DNA of 64,000 bases, taken from positions 2,976,001 through 3,040,000 of the forward strand of contig NZ_CP065800.1 in assembly GCF_023206215.1 (NCBI RefSeq), read 5' to 3'. The notes under the pieces were generated by a model that did no database searches, had not been told where the DNA came from, and worked only from the letters and a program-made list of their open reading frames with translations. The translations under genes and the position numbers were made by a program. The DNA is from Butyrivibrio fibrisolvens. GTDB lineage: Bacteria > Bacillota > Clostridia > Lachnospirales > Lachnospiraceae. Below, in pieces: positions 52,115 through 60,732 of this stretch (its first letter is position 1; each line of letters begins with the position of its first letter).

Positions 52115-53461
52115 TTATTTGGCAAACATCTTCTCAATCTTAGGTGCAACATAGAGCCATGCTACAAATGTAAATATACCGGTAGTAAGCCATGCTGCCG
52201 GGTCGCAGGCGCTGGCAAGTTCATAGATCATGAGCTTCATTGACAAAACTGCCATGATAGCCCTTGATACCAGCTCTACTACTCCGCCCATCATAGGAAG
52301 GAACCCAAATCCGCAGCCCTGCATCATATTTCTAAAGATGAATATAGCAGAAAGAGGGATATAGCACATAGCACAGAATCTTATGTATGGAATAGCCCAT
52401 GGAAGGTGAACTGCTACGTCCTGCGCCGAATCAAAGAACAGATGCATTGCAGGCTCTAAAAGTGATAATGAAAGAACAGCTGCAACAACAGAATATACAG
52501 TCATGATGATCATGGAATTCTTAATACCATCTTTTAATCTGTCGTACCTGCCAGCGCCAAAGTTCTGTCCGGCATAGGCAGCTATAGTCTGTCCCATGGA
52601 AGGCATACCCTGAGTTATAAGTCCCTGGATCTTACTTGCAGCAGTGAATGATGCAACAGCTGTAGATCCGAACAGATTGATGGCAGCCTGCATGATCATG
52701 GTTCCTGACGCAGTTATAGCGAACTGAAGGGCCATAGGTACGCCTACTCTTAGCTGATGGCTTGTATCCCTGGCTTCAAGGTGCCAGTCACTTCTTTCAG
52801 GCCACATAGACCTCTGTTTCTTATAGATATATACAAAGCATAAAACTGCTGATATTCCCTGAGATACAACGGTAGCAAGAGCTGCCCCGAAAGTCTTAAG
52901 ATCAAATCCTACTATGCATACAAAATCAAGTCCCACATTAAGACATGCAGAGAAAATAAGGAAATAAAGCGGAACTTTACTATTGCCTACAGCTCTAAGT
53001 ATTGATGCACCAAGATTATAAAAGACGCTGGCACATATACCATAAGATATAGTGATTATATAAGAATATGCATAATCGAATATATCATCCGGAGTATTCA
53101 TCATACGAAGTATAGACTTCATACTGATAACACTTACCATAGTAGTTATAAGTGTCACGATAACTGCCAGTATCACAGCATTGGCAATACTATGACGAAG
53201 TCTTCTGTCATCATGAGCTCCGTAGCTCTGACTGGTAAGAACAGTAAATCCCGTAGCCAGACCGTTGGCAAAACCCAGGATCAGGAACATAATAGTACCC
53301 GTAGCACCAACTGCCGCAAGAGCATCTGTTCCAACATATCTACCAACTATAAGCGTATCCACCATATTATAAAACTGTTGAAATAGATTACCAATAAATA
53401 GTGGCAGCATAAATTTTATCAATATAGGGGCAATCGCTCCCTTAGTCATATCAGATTTCAT
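52115..53461 (-). CDS. MATE-family multidrug/Na+ antiporter
   Basis: A 448-residue MATE transporter with about twelve membrane segments; the start is the ATG of MKSDMTKGAIAPILIKFMLP, since GAAAGGA lies at proper distance and the upstream 23 codons are not family-like. Landmarks are LFQQFYNMVDTLIVGRYVG and the second-half repeat QGMPSMGQTIAAYAGQNFGA. The substrate cannot be told. It lies 65 bp downstream of the GGDEF gene. Confidence 0.92.
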   Translation of the reverse strand: MKSDMTKGAIAPILIKFMLPLFIGNLFQQFYNMVDTLIVGRYVGTDALAAVGATGTIMFLILGFANGLATGFTVLTSQSYGAHDDRRLRHSIANAVILAVIVTLITTMVSVISMKSILRMMNTPDDIFDYAYSYIITISYGICASVFYNLGASILRAVGNSKVPLYFLIFSACLNVGLDFVCIVGFDLKTFGAALATVVSQGISAVLCFVYIYKKQRSMWPERSDWHLEARDTSHQLRVGVPMALQFAITASGTMIMQAAINLFGSTAVASFTAASKIQGLITQGMPSMGQTIAAYAGQNFGAGRYDRLKDGIKNSMIIMTVYSVVAAVLSLSLLEPAMHLFFDSAQDVAVHLPWAIPYIRFCAMCYIPLSAIFIFRNMMQGCGFGFLPMMGGVVELVSRAIMAVLSMKLMIYELASACDPAAWLTTGIFTFVAWLYVAPKIEKMFAK

Positions 53462-53526
53462 ATAAGTTCCTTTCAGTTTTCTATGTATACTTGCAAATCT
53501 GCAAAGTACACCACGACCGCATCTTC

Positions 53527-54963
53527 TCACGCATCATGCACGGTCACCGTGCCCTTGCCCGCATTCTTACTCTCATACAGGCCCACATCAGCCCTATCAA
53601 TGGCAGCTTCTATTGTATCGCCATGGCGCACGCCAGTAACGCCGCCGCTGATCCTCACCGGCATCTTGGTCTCTGCATCATCAAGGTCCTTTTGAAGATG
53701 CCTTAGAAGATCCGCAGTTCTTTGAGAATTCATATACATGATACCTATGAACTCATCGCCGCCCCATCTTCCTACGATACCGCTATCTCCAACAGTCTGT
53801 AGTAGGAGTGTTGATACAAGTTTAAGAACACCATTGCCATACAGATGACCCATCTGATCATTGTACTTTTTAAAATCATCAACATCAATCATAAAAAGTG
53901 ATATATTGTCACGATGTTTTCGAAGACTTTCAGTATATTTTTGCCTAAATATCCTATTATTAAAAAGGCCTGTCAGATCGTCTGTATTCTCATGTTCTAT
54001 CGACATCCTGTTCATTTTGGTAAGAAAAACCGTAGCAGCAGTTATGAAGACTACAAGAACTGCTATAAGAAGCAGTATCGCATAAAATACGAACTTCTTG
54101 TATCCATTAAGAATCTGTGTGATATCCTTAACAACGATAACATTCCAGTTAAGGTCTGCATTGTGCTTGACCGTCATACAATGAATATTGTCAAGCCAGA
54201 TATAATCCTCATTTCCAAGATCCGTTGAAGTGAGTACTATCTCAGGAATCCCCAAAATCTTAGAAGCTTCCGAAACATCCTTATAATGATCTGTACTTCC
54301 GCTAAAAGAATTCATGGCATTGCCATTGTTGACGATCATTATGTCTACGCCCATGGCATCCTGCATGCTAGTGATATATTCTTCAATCTCACCAATTTCC
54401 TGCGCAGTACCGGCAACTCCCAGAAGATTGCCCTTCTCGTCTTCAACACGGCAGTTTACAAAGAGGTTAACAGCATACCCCTGAGTTTCATCCCTGTCAA
54501 TCTCAATATCATAAGGTTCATCAAGCTCTACAAAGTTGTAATACCAGCTGTCAAAATCATCCAAAGGAGAGATGATCTTATTAAGACCATCCTGATAATA
54601 ATAATTGCCTGTTTCATCTGATACAAAGAATACCGTGTCATAGCCAAGTACATCCTTGTACTCTTTAAGGTAATCATATAGAACCTGTATATCCTTGTTG
54701 TCGTCAGGATTGGGTGTCTCAGTTTTGATCCACTGTTTCAAGAAAAGATCTGAAGCTATCATCTGAGAAGCTACTCTCTGGGTGGTAGATACATTTGAGA
54801 TCTGGGAAGATACATCTACACCGGTTACAACTACCGCATTCTGGGCCTGTTCCCTCGTCTGCTGTCTATAGAAACTTACAAAGCCATACTCTATAGCGAT
54901 GAAGCCTGCCACGACTACTACAATAATAAGGATATTGGTTATCAGAACTATATGTTTGCGCAT
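53527..54963 (-). CDS. Membrane-anchored diguanylate cyclase with dCache-like sensor
   Basis: A 478-residue protein. The ATG of MRKHIVLITNILIIVVVVAG is chosen by its AAGGAT ribosome site over a longer frame. Two membrane segments (about 6-27 and 290-312) bracket an extracellular dCache-like sensor domain (about 28-285). The C-terminal GGDEF domain has DVDDFKKYNDQMGHLYGN and GRWGGDEF, so it should make c-di-GMP. No RxxD inhibitory site is found at the normal position, so product inhibition may be absent. The PilZ protein at 12463 is a plausible reader. Confidence 0.93.
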   Translation of the reverse strand: MRKHIVLITNILIIVVVVAGFIAIEYGFVSFYRQQTREQAQNAVVVTGVDVSSQISNVSTTQRVASQMIASDLFLKQWIKTETPNPDDNKDIQVLYDYLKEYKDVLGYDTVFFVSDETGNYYYQDGLNKIISPLDDFDSWYYNFVELDEPYDIEIDRDETQGYAVNLFVNCRVEDEKGNLLGVAGTAQEIGEIEEYITSMQDAMGVDIMIVNNGNAMNSFSGSTDHYKDVSEASKILGIPEIVLTSTDLGNEDYIWLDNIHCMTVKHNADLNWNVIVVKDITQILNGYKKFVFYAILLLIAVLVVFITAATVFLTKMNRMSIEHENTDDLTGLFNNRIFRQKYTESLRKHRDNISLFMIDVDDFKKYNDQMGHLYGNGVLKLVSTLLLQTVGDSGIVGRWGGDEFIGIMYMNSQRTADLLRHLQKDLDDAETKMPVRISGGVTGVRHGDTIEAAIDRADVGLYESKNAGKGTVTVHDA

Positions 54964-55008
54964 AAAGATCCTTTCAAAGACCGCTATTGATCTTACATAT
55001 GAACAGCG

Positions 55009-55168
55009 AAGCAAAAAATCGAAACAAAAAGCCGAAATAAATAGCTGAAATAAATAGCCAAAACAAAAAGTCAAAACAAAAAGTCAAAACAAAAAATCGA
55101 AATAAATAGCCAAATCAAAAAGTCAAAACAAAAAATCGAAATAAATAGCCAAATAAAAAAGCCGAAAC
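55009..55168. repeat. About twelve tandem 13-bp AT-rich repeats upstream of the GGDEF gene
   Basis: The unit varies around AAACAAAAAGTCA and AAATAAATAGCCA and repeats in 13-bp register. It is A-rich on the plus strand and T-rich on the minus strand. It lies between the GGDEF start and the uxuB terminator, so it could affect promoter spacing or bending. Non-coding. Confidence 0.88.
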
Positions 55169-55196
55169 AAAGAACGAGCATAATAATCCGTTCTTT
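55169..55196 (-). terminator. Hairpin terminator downstream of uxuB
   Basis: AAAGAACG/CGTTCTTT on the minus strand followed by a T-rich stretch with TTTTTT 8 bases on. Probably ends the uxuA-uxuB transcript. Confidence 0.6.
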
Positions 55197-55276
55197 ATTT
55201 CGGCATATAAGATGGCAGTCTTAAGTAATTATAAAAACATTATAAGGTGTTTATAGCTAGAGCTAAAAGATCTTAT

Positions 55277-55412
55277 CTAAACATCTATTAAGATCATTGT
55301 ATCAGCTTGGTTCCAAGTATCTATCAAGATCATTGCATTAGCTTGGTTCTAAACATCTATCAAGATCATCGCATCCGCTTTGTTCTAAACATCTATCGGA
55401 TACAAATGATCT
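55277..55412. repeat. Tandem 36-bp repeats next to uxuB
   Basis: Three full units and a partial one, sharing blocks such as CTAAACATCTATCAAGATCA and GCTTGGTT, with about 80-90% identity between copies. Begins just past the uxuB stop. The unit is a multiple of three but the plus-strand frame looks non-coding. Confidence 0.9.
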
Positions 55413-55423
55413 TATATCATAGA

Positions 55424-57040
55424 TTAAAGTGCAGCAAGGTTTTCTCTTACAGCGCCTTCTTTTTCGATAAGCTTCTTAAAGTTAGCTACTACAGTATCTG
55501 CAAGACCTACTTCTTCAAGATCTACAGCGAAGATCTCTTTTTTCTTAAGGATAGGAAGAAGAACAGCTTTGAGTTCATCACATGATCTTGTATCGCCAAG
55601 GCTGATAGTACGTGTGATAGCACTTACCTCTTCAAGAAGAGGATCTGAGCTGCATTCAAATTCTTCGCCCTTATCATCTATACCCATTGTATATCGAAGC
55701 CATCCTGCCAGTACGAAAGGAATAGCCTTAAGTGAGTGTACATCAAGATCATCTGCTGCGATGTAGCTCTTGATAGTCTCGCCAAAACGAATTGCAAGCT
55801 TCTGAGATGTATCTGTAGCGATTCTCTGAGGAGCATCAGGCATGAATGGGTTAGGAAGACGAACCTTTGTTACAGTATCGATGAAGTCCTTAGGATTGAT
55901 AACGCCTGGATCTACTACAACAGGAAGTCCTTCTACATAACCAACTTGATTTATAAGCTTAACAAGGTCTGCATCCTTCATTTCTTCTGAGATTCTTGTA
56001 TATCCAAGAAGACATCCGTATACAGCAAGTGCTGTGTGAAGAGGATTAAGGCATGTTGTAACCTTCATACGCTCTACGTTATTAACTGTATCTCTGTCTG
56101 TGAAAATAACACCAGCCTTTTCAAGAGCAGGTCTTCCGTTAGGGAAGTCATCTTCTACTACAAGATATTCGCTCTCTTCTGCGTTTACAAAAGGAGCAAC
56201 ATATGTATGGAATCCTGTGATTACAGGCTCAAGACCTTCTACGCCGTCCTCTGCAAGCATAGCCTTAACGCTGTCATCAGGTCTTGGTGTGATCTTATCG
56301 ATCATAGACCAAGGGAATGATACAAGGTTCTTATCATTTATATAGTCTACAAAACCTGCATCGATCTTGCCATTATCAGCCCATGCCTTAGCAAAATCAT
56401 AGATTGCTGCATAGAGCTTCTCACCATTATGTGAGCAGTTATCTGTGCTGACCATAGCGATAGGAAGTTTACCATTTGAATATCTCTCAGCAAGAAGAGC
56501 TGCTACCTTACCGATATAGCTGTGAGGCTTGGAAGGACCTTCCTGCATATCTGCTGCAACAGCGTCCATATAGCTTCCGTCAGGCTTTCTGAGGTTGTAA
56601 CCCTTCTCTGTGATTGTGAATGTGCAGAGCTTAAGGCTCTTATTTCTGAATACATTCTTAAGACCTTCAAATTCTGCATCTCTTTCAGAATCAAGGATGT
56701 ATGACTTGGCGATAGAACCGATGACCTGCTTTTCAACAGATCCGTCAGACTTAAGGATTGCAAGGATAGACAGATCCTCGTATGTCTTATATGCCTTCTC
56801 AACGATCTCGTAGTCGAATCCTTCTGCAACTACGATACCTGTATTCATAAGTCCCTTTTCAATAAGGTTCTGTGCAAGAACTGCATGGAATGCACGGAAG
56901 ATGTTACCAGCACCAAAGTGTACCCATTCAGGAGCTTCCTGTGTATTCTTTATAACCTGCTCTCTGTCATAAGCAGGAAGATGATATCCCTTGGACTCCC
57001 AAGCGTTTGTATCTTTAATTCCTTCTACTGTAAGTTTCAT
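55424..57040 (-). CDS. uxuB: Fructuronate reductase (mannitol dehydrogenase family)
   Basis: Reduces D-fructuronate to D-mannonate using NADH. The 538 residues contain WVHFGAGNIFRAFHAVLAQN (Rossmann glycine loop), ITEKGY and the core catalytic region VTTCLNPLHTALAVYGCLLG followed by DVHSLKAIPFVLAGWLRY, all typical of polyol dehydrogenases including UxuB. It follows uxuA by 120 bp, so the two form one pathway. Some relatives are mannitol or tagaturonate dehydrogenases; the uxuA partner favours fructuronate. Confidence 0.93.
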   Translation of the reverse strand: MKLTVEGIKDTNAWESKGYHLPAYDREQVIKNTQEAPEWVHFGAGNIFRAFHAVLAQNLIEKGLMNTGIVVAEGFDYEIVEKAYKTYEDLSILAILKSDGSVEKQVIGSIAKSYILDSERDAEFEGLKNVFRNKSLKLCTFTITEKGYNLRKPDGSYMDAVAADMQEGPSKPHSYIGKVAALLAERYSNGKLPIAMVSTDNCSHNGEKLYAAIYDFAKAWADNGKIDAGFVDYINDKNLVSFPWSMIDKITPRPDDSVKAMLAEDGVEGLEPVITGFHTYVAPFVNAEESEYLVVEDDFPNGRPALEKAGVIFTDRDTVNNVERMKVTTCLNPLHTALAVYGCLLGYTRISEEMKDADLVKLINQVGYVEGLPVVVDPGVINPKDFIDTVTKVRLPNPFMPDAPQRIATDTSQKLAIRFGETIKSYIAADDLDVHSLKAIPFVLAGWLRYTMGIDDKGEEFECSSDPLLEEVSAITRTISLGDTRSCDELKAVLLPILKKKEIFAVDLEEVGLADTVVANFKKLIEKEGAVRENLAAL

Positions 57041-57077
57041 GACTAATCTCCAATTATTTAAGCTTTATAGTATTGGC

Positions 57078-57102
57078 TCCTGTTTTTCTCTGAAAAACAG
57101 GA
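57078..57102. repeat. Perfect 11-bp hairpin between uxuA and uxuB
   Basis: TCCTGTTTTTC/GAAAAACAGGA with a 3-nt loop, 38 bp upstream of the uxuB ATG. Could set the ratio of the two enzymes. A palindrome GATAATCGATTATC lies at about 57151-57164. Confidence 0.7.
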
Positions 57103-57160
57103 ATCTATACTTGTTATTTTATTTTTCAAAAGATTTATCATTATCCAATAAGATAATCGA

Positions 57161-58291
57161 TTATCTTCTAGCTGCCTTGTCGATTGCTTCCCAAAGACCC
57201 TGGATGTAGCAAGCACCAAGAGCTCTATCATAAAGACCATAACCAGGCATAGCCTTCTCATCCCAGATCATACGGCCGTGGTCAGGACGGATAGGTCCGT
57301 CAAAGCCTGTCTCATAGAGAGCCTTAACAATCTCATACATATCAAAGCTTCCATCTGAAGAAAGGTGGCAAGCCTCTTCGAAATCAGCAGGGCCAACCGG
57401 AATCTTCTCTCCTGCCCAGCTTGTAACCTGACTTCCGTCCTCATGCTGGAATGTATTGAACTGAAGGTTACGTACGTGTGCGAAGTGGATACGTCCCTTA
57501 AGATTTCTGATCATCTGAGGAAGGTCGTTCTCAGGATTTGTACCATAAGAACCTGAGCAGAATGTAACACCATTATGTACATCATCAACAGCCTTCATCA
57601 TACGCTGGATATTCTTCTCATTATTGATGATACGAGGAAGTCCGAATACGTTCCATGCAGGATCATCAGGATGGATAGCCATCTTGATATCATACTTGTT
57701 ACATACAGGCATGATAGCTTTAAGGAAGTATACAAGGTTCTCAAAAAGCTTCTCTTCATCAATATCCTTGTACATCTCGAAGAGCTCCTTAACGCGAGCC
57801 ATTCTCTCAGGTTCCCAGCCAGGCATAACTGTTCCGTTCATATCACCATTGATAGATGCGAACATATCTTCAGGATTGATCTTATCAACTGCTGTCTGGT
57901 TGTATGCAAGAACTGTAGCTCCATCTGCTCTTCTTCTTGCAAGCTCTGTTCTGGTCCAGTCAAATACAGGCATGAAGTTGTAACATACCATGTGGATGTC
58001 TTCTTTACCAAGGTTCTCTAAAGTCTTGATATAATTGTCGATATGCTCATCGCGCTTGCCGCCGCCGATCTTGATATCGTCAGAGATATTAACGGACTCG
58101 ATACCTGAGATGTGCATATCAGCTTCTGCTACGTCAGCCTTAAGCTTCTTGATCTCATCCTGTGTCCAAAGGTCACCTGCTGCCTTATTATAAAGTGTTG
58201 TAATAACACCCTTAACACCAGGAATCTGTCTGATCTGCCACAGCTTAACAGTATCAAATTCCTTACCATACCAGCGAAGAGTCATTTCCAT
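57161..58291 (-). CDS. uxuA: Mannonate dehydratase
   Basis: Dehydrates D-mannonate to 2-keto-3-deoxygluconate. The 376 residues begin MEMTLRWYGKEFDTVKLWQI, the UxuA signature, with metal-binding and catalytic regions VTFCSGSYGTNPEND, RIHFAHVRNLQF and the C-terminal IRPDHGRMIWDE. Normal length. First gene of the uxuA-uxuB unit and divergent from the AraC regulator at 58549. Confidence 0.96.
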   Translation of the reverse strand: MEMTLRWYGKEFDTVKLWQIRQIPGVKGVITTLYNKAAGDLWTQDEIKKLKADVAEADMHISGIESVNISDDIKIGGGKRDEHIDNYIKTLENLGKEDIHMVCYNFMPVFDWTRTELARRRADGATVLAYNQTAVDKINPEDMFASINGDMNGTVMPGWEPERMARVKELFEMYKDIDEEKLFENLVYFLKAIMPVCNKYDIKMAIHPDDPAWNVFGLPRIINNEKNIQRMMKAVDDVHNGVTFCSGSYGTNPENDLPQMIRNLKGRIHFAHVRNLQFNTFQHEDGSQVTSWAGEKIPVGPADFEEACHLSSDGSFDMYEIVKALYETGFDGPIRPDHGRMIWDEKAMPGYGLYDRALGACYIQGLWEAIDKAARR

Positions 58292-58342
58292 AATTCAAAA
58301 TCTCCATTCTCTTATATAAATAAATTTTTTTAACGATCATCA

Positions 58343-58420
58343 ATCTGCCGCAGTCTCCCGGCAGATACTACATCTATCACCCGATCTGCATCTTTAAACT
58401 ATAGGCCCCATAAAGGGGCC
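58343..58420 (-). promoter_or_regulatory. uxuA leader with two hairpins
   Basis: Inverted repeats ATCTGCCG/CGGCAGAT (58343-58366) and GGCCCC/GGGGCC (58404-58420, loop ATAAA) lie in the 5' leader of uxuA. Neither ends in T, so attenuation is not obvious. Confidence 0.5.
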
Positions 58421-58448
58421 GTCTGCAAAAAGTATCAGCAAATTGCAG

Positions 58449-58462
58449 TGAAAACGTTTACA
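58449..58462. promoter_or_regulatory. Catabolite responsive element (cre) between uxuA and the AraC gene
   Basis: TGAAAACGTTTACA matches the cre consensus WTGNAANCGNWNNCW family closely (as TGAAAnCGTTTACA). CcpA-HPr(Ser-P) binding here would repress hexuronate use when preferred sugars are present. The position about 160 bp upstream of uxuA suits either gene. Confidence 0.8.
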
Positions 58463-58548
58463 ATACCTATTTTCGTGCTTTTATGCCATAATTACAATTG
58501 ATAAAAAAGTTGCGTAGTTTGCAAATTTGGCATTAAAATATAGGTATT
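58463..58548. repeat. Inverted repeat overlapping the AraC gene start region
   Basis: AATACCTAT followed by ATGCCA (about 58463-58488) is repeated in inverse order as TGGCAT then ATAGGTATT (about 58528-58548). The half-sites are good candidates for binding by the AraC protein. The AraC start has only a weak ribosome site (TAGGT), overlapping the right half-site. Confidence 0.55.
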
Positions 58549-59454
58549 ATGAGAAGAGAACTTAGAAGTGATTTTACAACCAGACAGACCATGCTTTCAG
58601 ACCTATTCGAGCTTTATTATTACAGCGATACTGTGATAAAGCCCGTAGAGATGCATTCGCATGACTATTATGAATTCTATCTTTTTTTAGAAGGCGATAT
58701 AGACATGCAGATTGAAAATGTGGCAGATACAATAAAGCTAACTCCGGGAGATATCGTTGTATTTCCTCCCGGACTTTTTCACCATGCCATAAAAAGAACT
58801 TATGACAAAGCTCACACTATAGATGATCAGCCCCAAAAGCCCTATCGCCGCTTTGTATTCTGGATAAGTGATATGTATCTCAAAGAGCTTTTTGCCATGT
58901 CTTCAGACTATTCATATCTCATAGATGAAGCTGACAAAGGAAGGTATGTGCACCATCTTGAGAATGCCCTCTTTTATCAGGTACAATCCCGTGCCATTAC
59001 TGTCCTTGAAGAGATCAGTACTGTGCACTACGGCCATGATGCTTTTCTTAGGATATATTCATCAGAACTACTCCTTACGCTTACAAGATATGTCTACGAA
59101 TCCGAGAACAAGATAAGCGTACCTGAGAACACAGATATGATGGGAAGACTTATAACATATATTGATGAACATCTAACCGACACTTTGTCTCTTGACGTAC
59201 TTGCAGAAAAGCTCTATGTCAGTAAGTCCTATATCGTACATGAGTTCAAGAACAGGCTAGGCCTATCTGTTCACCAATATATAGTCAAAAAGCGCCTCGC
59301 CGGGTGCCGCGACCTGATGCTGGGCGGCACGCCTATAAGCGAAGCATATATCACGTATGGCTTTAACGACTATTCAAATTTCTACAAAGCTTTCCGCAAG
59401 GAGTATGGCTACTCTCCAAGAGAATACGTGGACATCCATACAATGCCCGAATGA
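58549..59454 (+). CDS. AraC-family regulator with cupin sensor domain
   Basis: A 301-residue regulator. The N-terminal cupin-like part (VEMHSHDYYEFYLFLEGDID and PGDIVVFPPGLFHHAI) could bind a sugar or uronate. The C-terminal two-helix-turn-helix domain (about 195-298) includes LDVLAEKLYVSKSYIVHEFK and YGFNDYSNFYKAFRKEYGYS followed by PREYV. It is divergent from uxuA and probably its activator, inferred from location and the cre and inverted-repeat arrangement between them. Confidence 0.93.
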   Translation: MRRELRSDFTTRQTMLSDLFELYYYSDTVIKPVEMHSHDYYEFYLFLEGDIDMQIENVADTIKLTPGDIVVFPPGLFHHAIKRTYDKAHTIDDQPQKPYRRFVFWISDMYLKELFAMSSDYSYLIDEADKGRYVHHLENALFYQVQSRAITVLEEISTVHYGHDAFLRIYSSELLLTLTRYVYESENKISVPENTDMMGRLITYIDEHLTDTLSLDVLAEKLYVSKSYIVHEFKNRLGLSVHQYIVKKRLAGCRDLMLGGTPISEAYITYGFNDYSNFYKAFRKEYGYSPREYVDIHTMPE

Positions 59455-59463
59455 TATAACTCA

Positions 59464-60429
59464 TCAGCCCTTCTGACCATTTATCATAGAGAGGGCTCCA
59501 TAGAGTATGGAGTCGTCTCCAAGGGCTGCTTTTTTAAGCTCAACCGTACTTCTTATGGACGGCATACAGTATCTGTCAACTTCTGCAAGGATCTTCTCCA
59601 TGAAGATATCTCCTACAGCTTCCATAACTCCGCCGCCATATACTATGATATCGGGACTTATGGTATTTATCATATTGCCGGATGCGATGGCAAGAAAGTG
59701 GCAAGCTCTGTCAACAGCTTCCATGGCAACCTTATCTTCTTTTTCCAGAGCCTTTTTAAGAATCTTACTCTTAAATACGCCACCTTCAACGGCTTCAGCC
59801 ATCTCACTCTTGCGGCCTCTTGATACCTGCTGTCTTATGTAAGAAGACATACCCTGCTTACTGGAAAAAGCTTCAAGGCATCCTCTCTGACCACAGTTGC
59901 ATAAGGGGCCTTCGGGATCCAATATCATATGGCCGTACTCGGCAGCTTTGAACTCATTGCCTGTAAAGAGCTTGCCATTAAGTATAAGACCGCCGCCCAT
60001 ACCTGTTCCTACGAAGAAGCCTGCGACATTCTTATAGCCTTTGGCAGCGCCGTACTTGTACTCACCAAGGACTCCTACATTGACATCATTGCCAATATAG
60101 AAGGGCACACCGAATTTTTTCTTAATCGGAGACTTGATATCATAGTTCTTCCATGGCAGATTCGGGGAAAAGAGTATGATACCGTCTTTTTGGTTTATAA
60201 CGCCCGGAGCCCCTGCTGCTATAGCATTTATATCTTTTTTATCGATTCCGGATTCCTTTATAAGCTCGTCAACAACACTGATTATGACTTCTTCTACATT
60301 GCCGGCGCTCTCTCCGCCTTCTTTGGTCTTCTTCTTGAGCCTGTAAGTGATATTTTCTTTTTTGTCAAAGATTGCTCCCAGAATCTTGGTTCCGCCGATA
60401 TCAAGGCATATGTTGTACTTGTCACCCAT
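59464..60429 (-). CDS. ROK-family glucokinase/sugar kinase
   Basis: A 321-residue ROK kinase. The phosphate-binding loop is LDIGGTKILGAIFD, the catalytic Asp is in the GNDVNVGVLGEY stretch, and the zinc motif is CNCGQRGCLEA, with GVFVGTGMGGG-like FFVGTGMGGGLI. These fit glucokinase or a related sugar kinase; N-acetylhexosamine kinase is possible. It faces the AraC gene with only 9 bp between stops. No DNA-binding domain is present, so it is not a ROK repressor. Confidence 0.92.
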   Translation of the reverse strand: MGDKYNICLDIGGTKILGAIFDKKENITYRLKKKTKEGGESAGNVEEVIISVVDELIKESGIDKKDINAIAAGAPGVINQKDGIILFSPNLPWKNYDIKSPIKKKFGVPFYIGNDVNVGVLGEYKYGAAKGYKNVAGFFVGTGMGGGLILNGKLFTGNEFKAAEYGHMILDPEGPLCNCGQRGCLEAFSSKQGMSSYIRQQVSRGRKSEMAEAVEGGVFKSKILKKALEKEDKVAMEAVDRACHFLAIASGNMINTISPDIIVYGGGVMEAVGDIFMEKILAEVDRYCMPSIRSTVELKKAALGDDSILYGALSMINGQKG

Positions 60430-60466
60430 GCTTTTTCCTCCTCTTTATGGCCTCCTGATCATATTT

Positions 60467-60694
60467 TTAGTATACCTTCTTGGTATCAAGTGTTTCTTCA
60501 CTTTCAAGGACATAGTTGATAGTAGATGATATCGAGAATTCTTCGCCCTTGCCTGCTGAAGAAGTAAGTACTACAGGTATGATCCTGTGAACCTTGAATG
60601 CAGCATCCTTCTTAACAGGATCTGTCATCTTATTCATGATATACTCATTAAGTTCACGCTCTGTTGTAAATGTCTGAGATTTTACAATTATCAT
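60467..60694 (-). CDS. Unknown 75-residue protein
   Basis: I do not recognise it. The ATG at 60694 has a GGGGTAA ribosome site; a longer frame upstream overlaps the GGDEF-EAL gene and is rejected. It is a soluble alpha/beta-type protein beginning MIIVKSQTFTTERELNEYIM, with IIPVVLTSSAGKGEEFSISS in the middle. It sits between the EAL-GGDEF gene and the ROK kinase. Confidence 0.75.
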   Translation of the reverse strand: MIIVKSQTFTTERELNEYIMNKMTDPVKKDAAFKVHRIIPVVLTSSAGKGEEFSISSTINYVLESEETLDTKKVY

Positions 60695-60732
60695 ATATTT
60701 ACCCCGCTTTCCGCGCCTTGGCGCAATATGCT

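Noticed and set aside
53462..53530. Longer N-terminus of the MATE protein
   Set aside because: The extra 23 codons are Arg/Cys-rich and unlike the family; the ATG at 53461 has a good ribosome site.
54964..55074. Longer N-terminus of the GGDEF protein
   Set aside because: The extra 37 codons come from the 13-bp repeat tract; the ATG at 54963 has a ribosome site and begins the membrane segment.
55307..55585. 92-codon plus-strand frame with repeats
   Set aside because: It arises from the 36-bp tandem repeats and runs antisense into uxuB.
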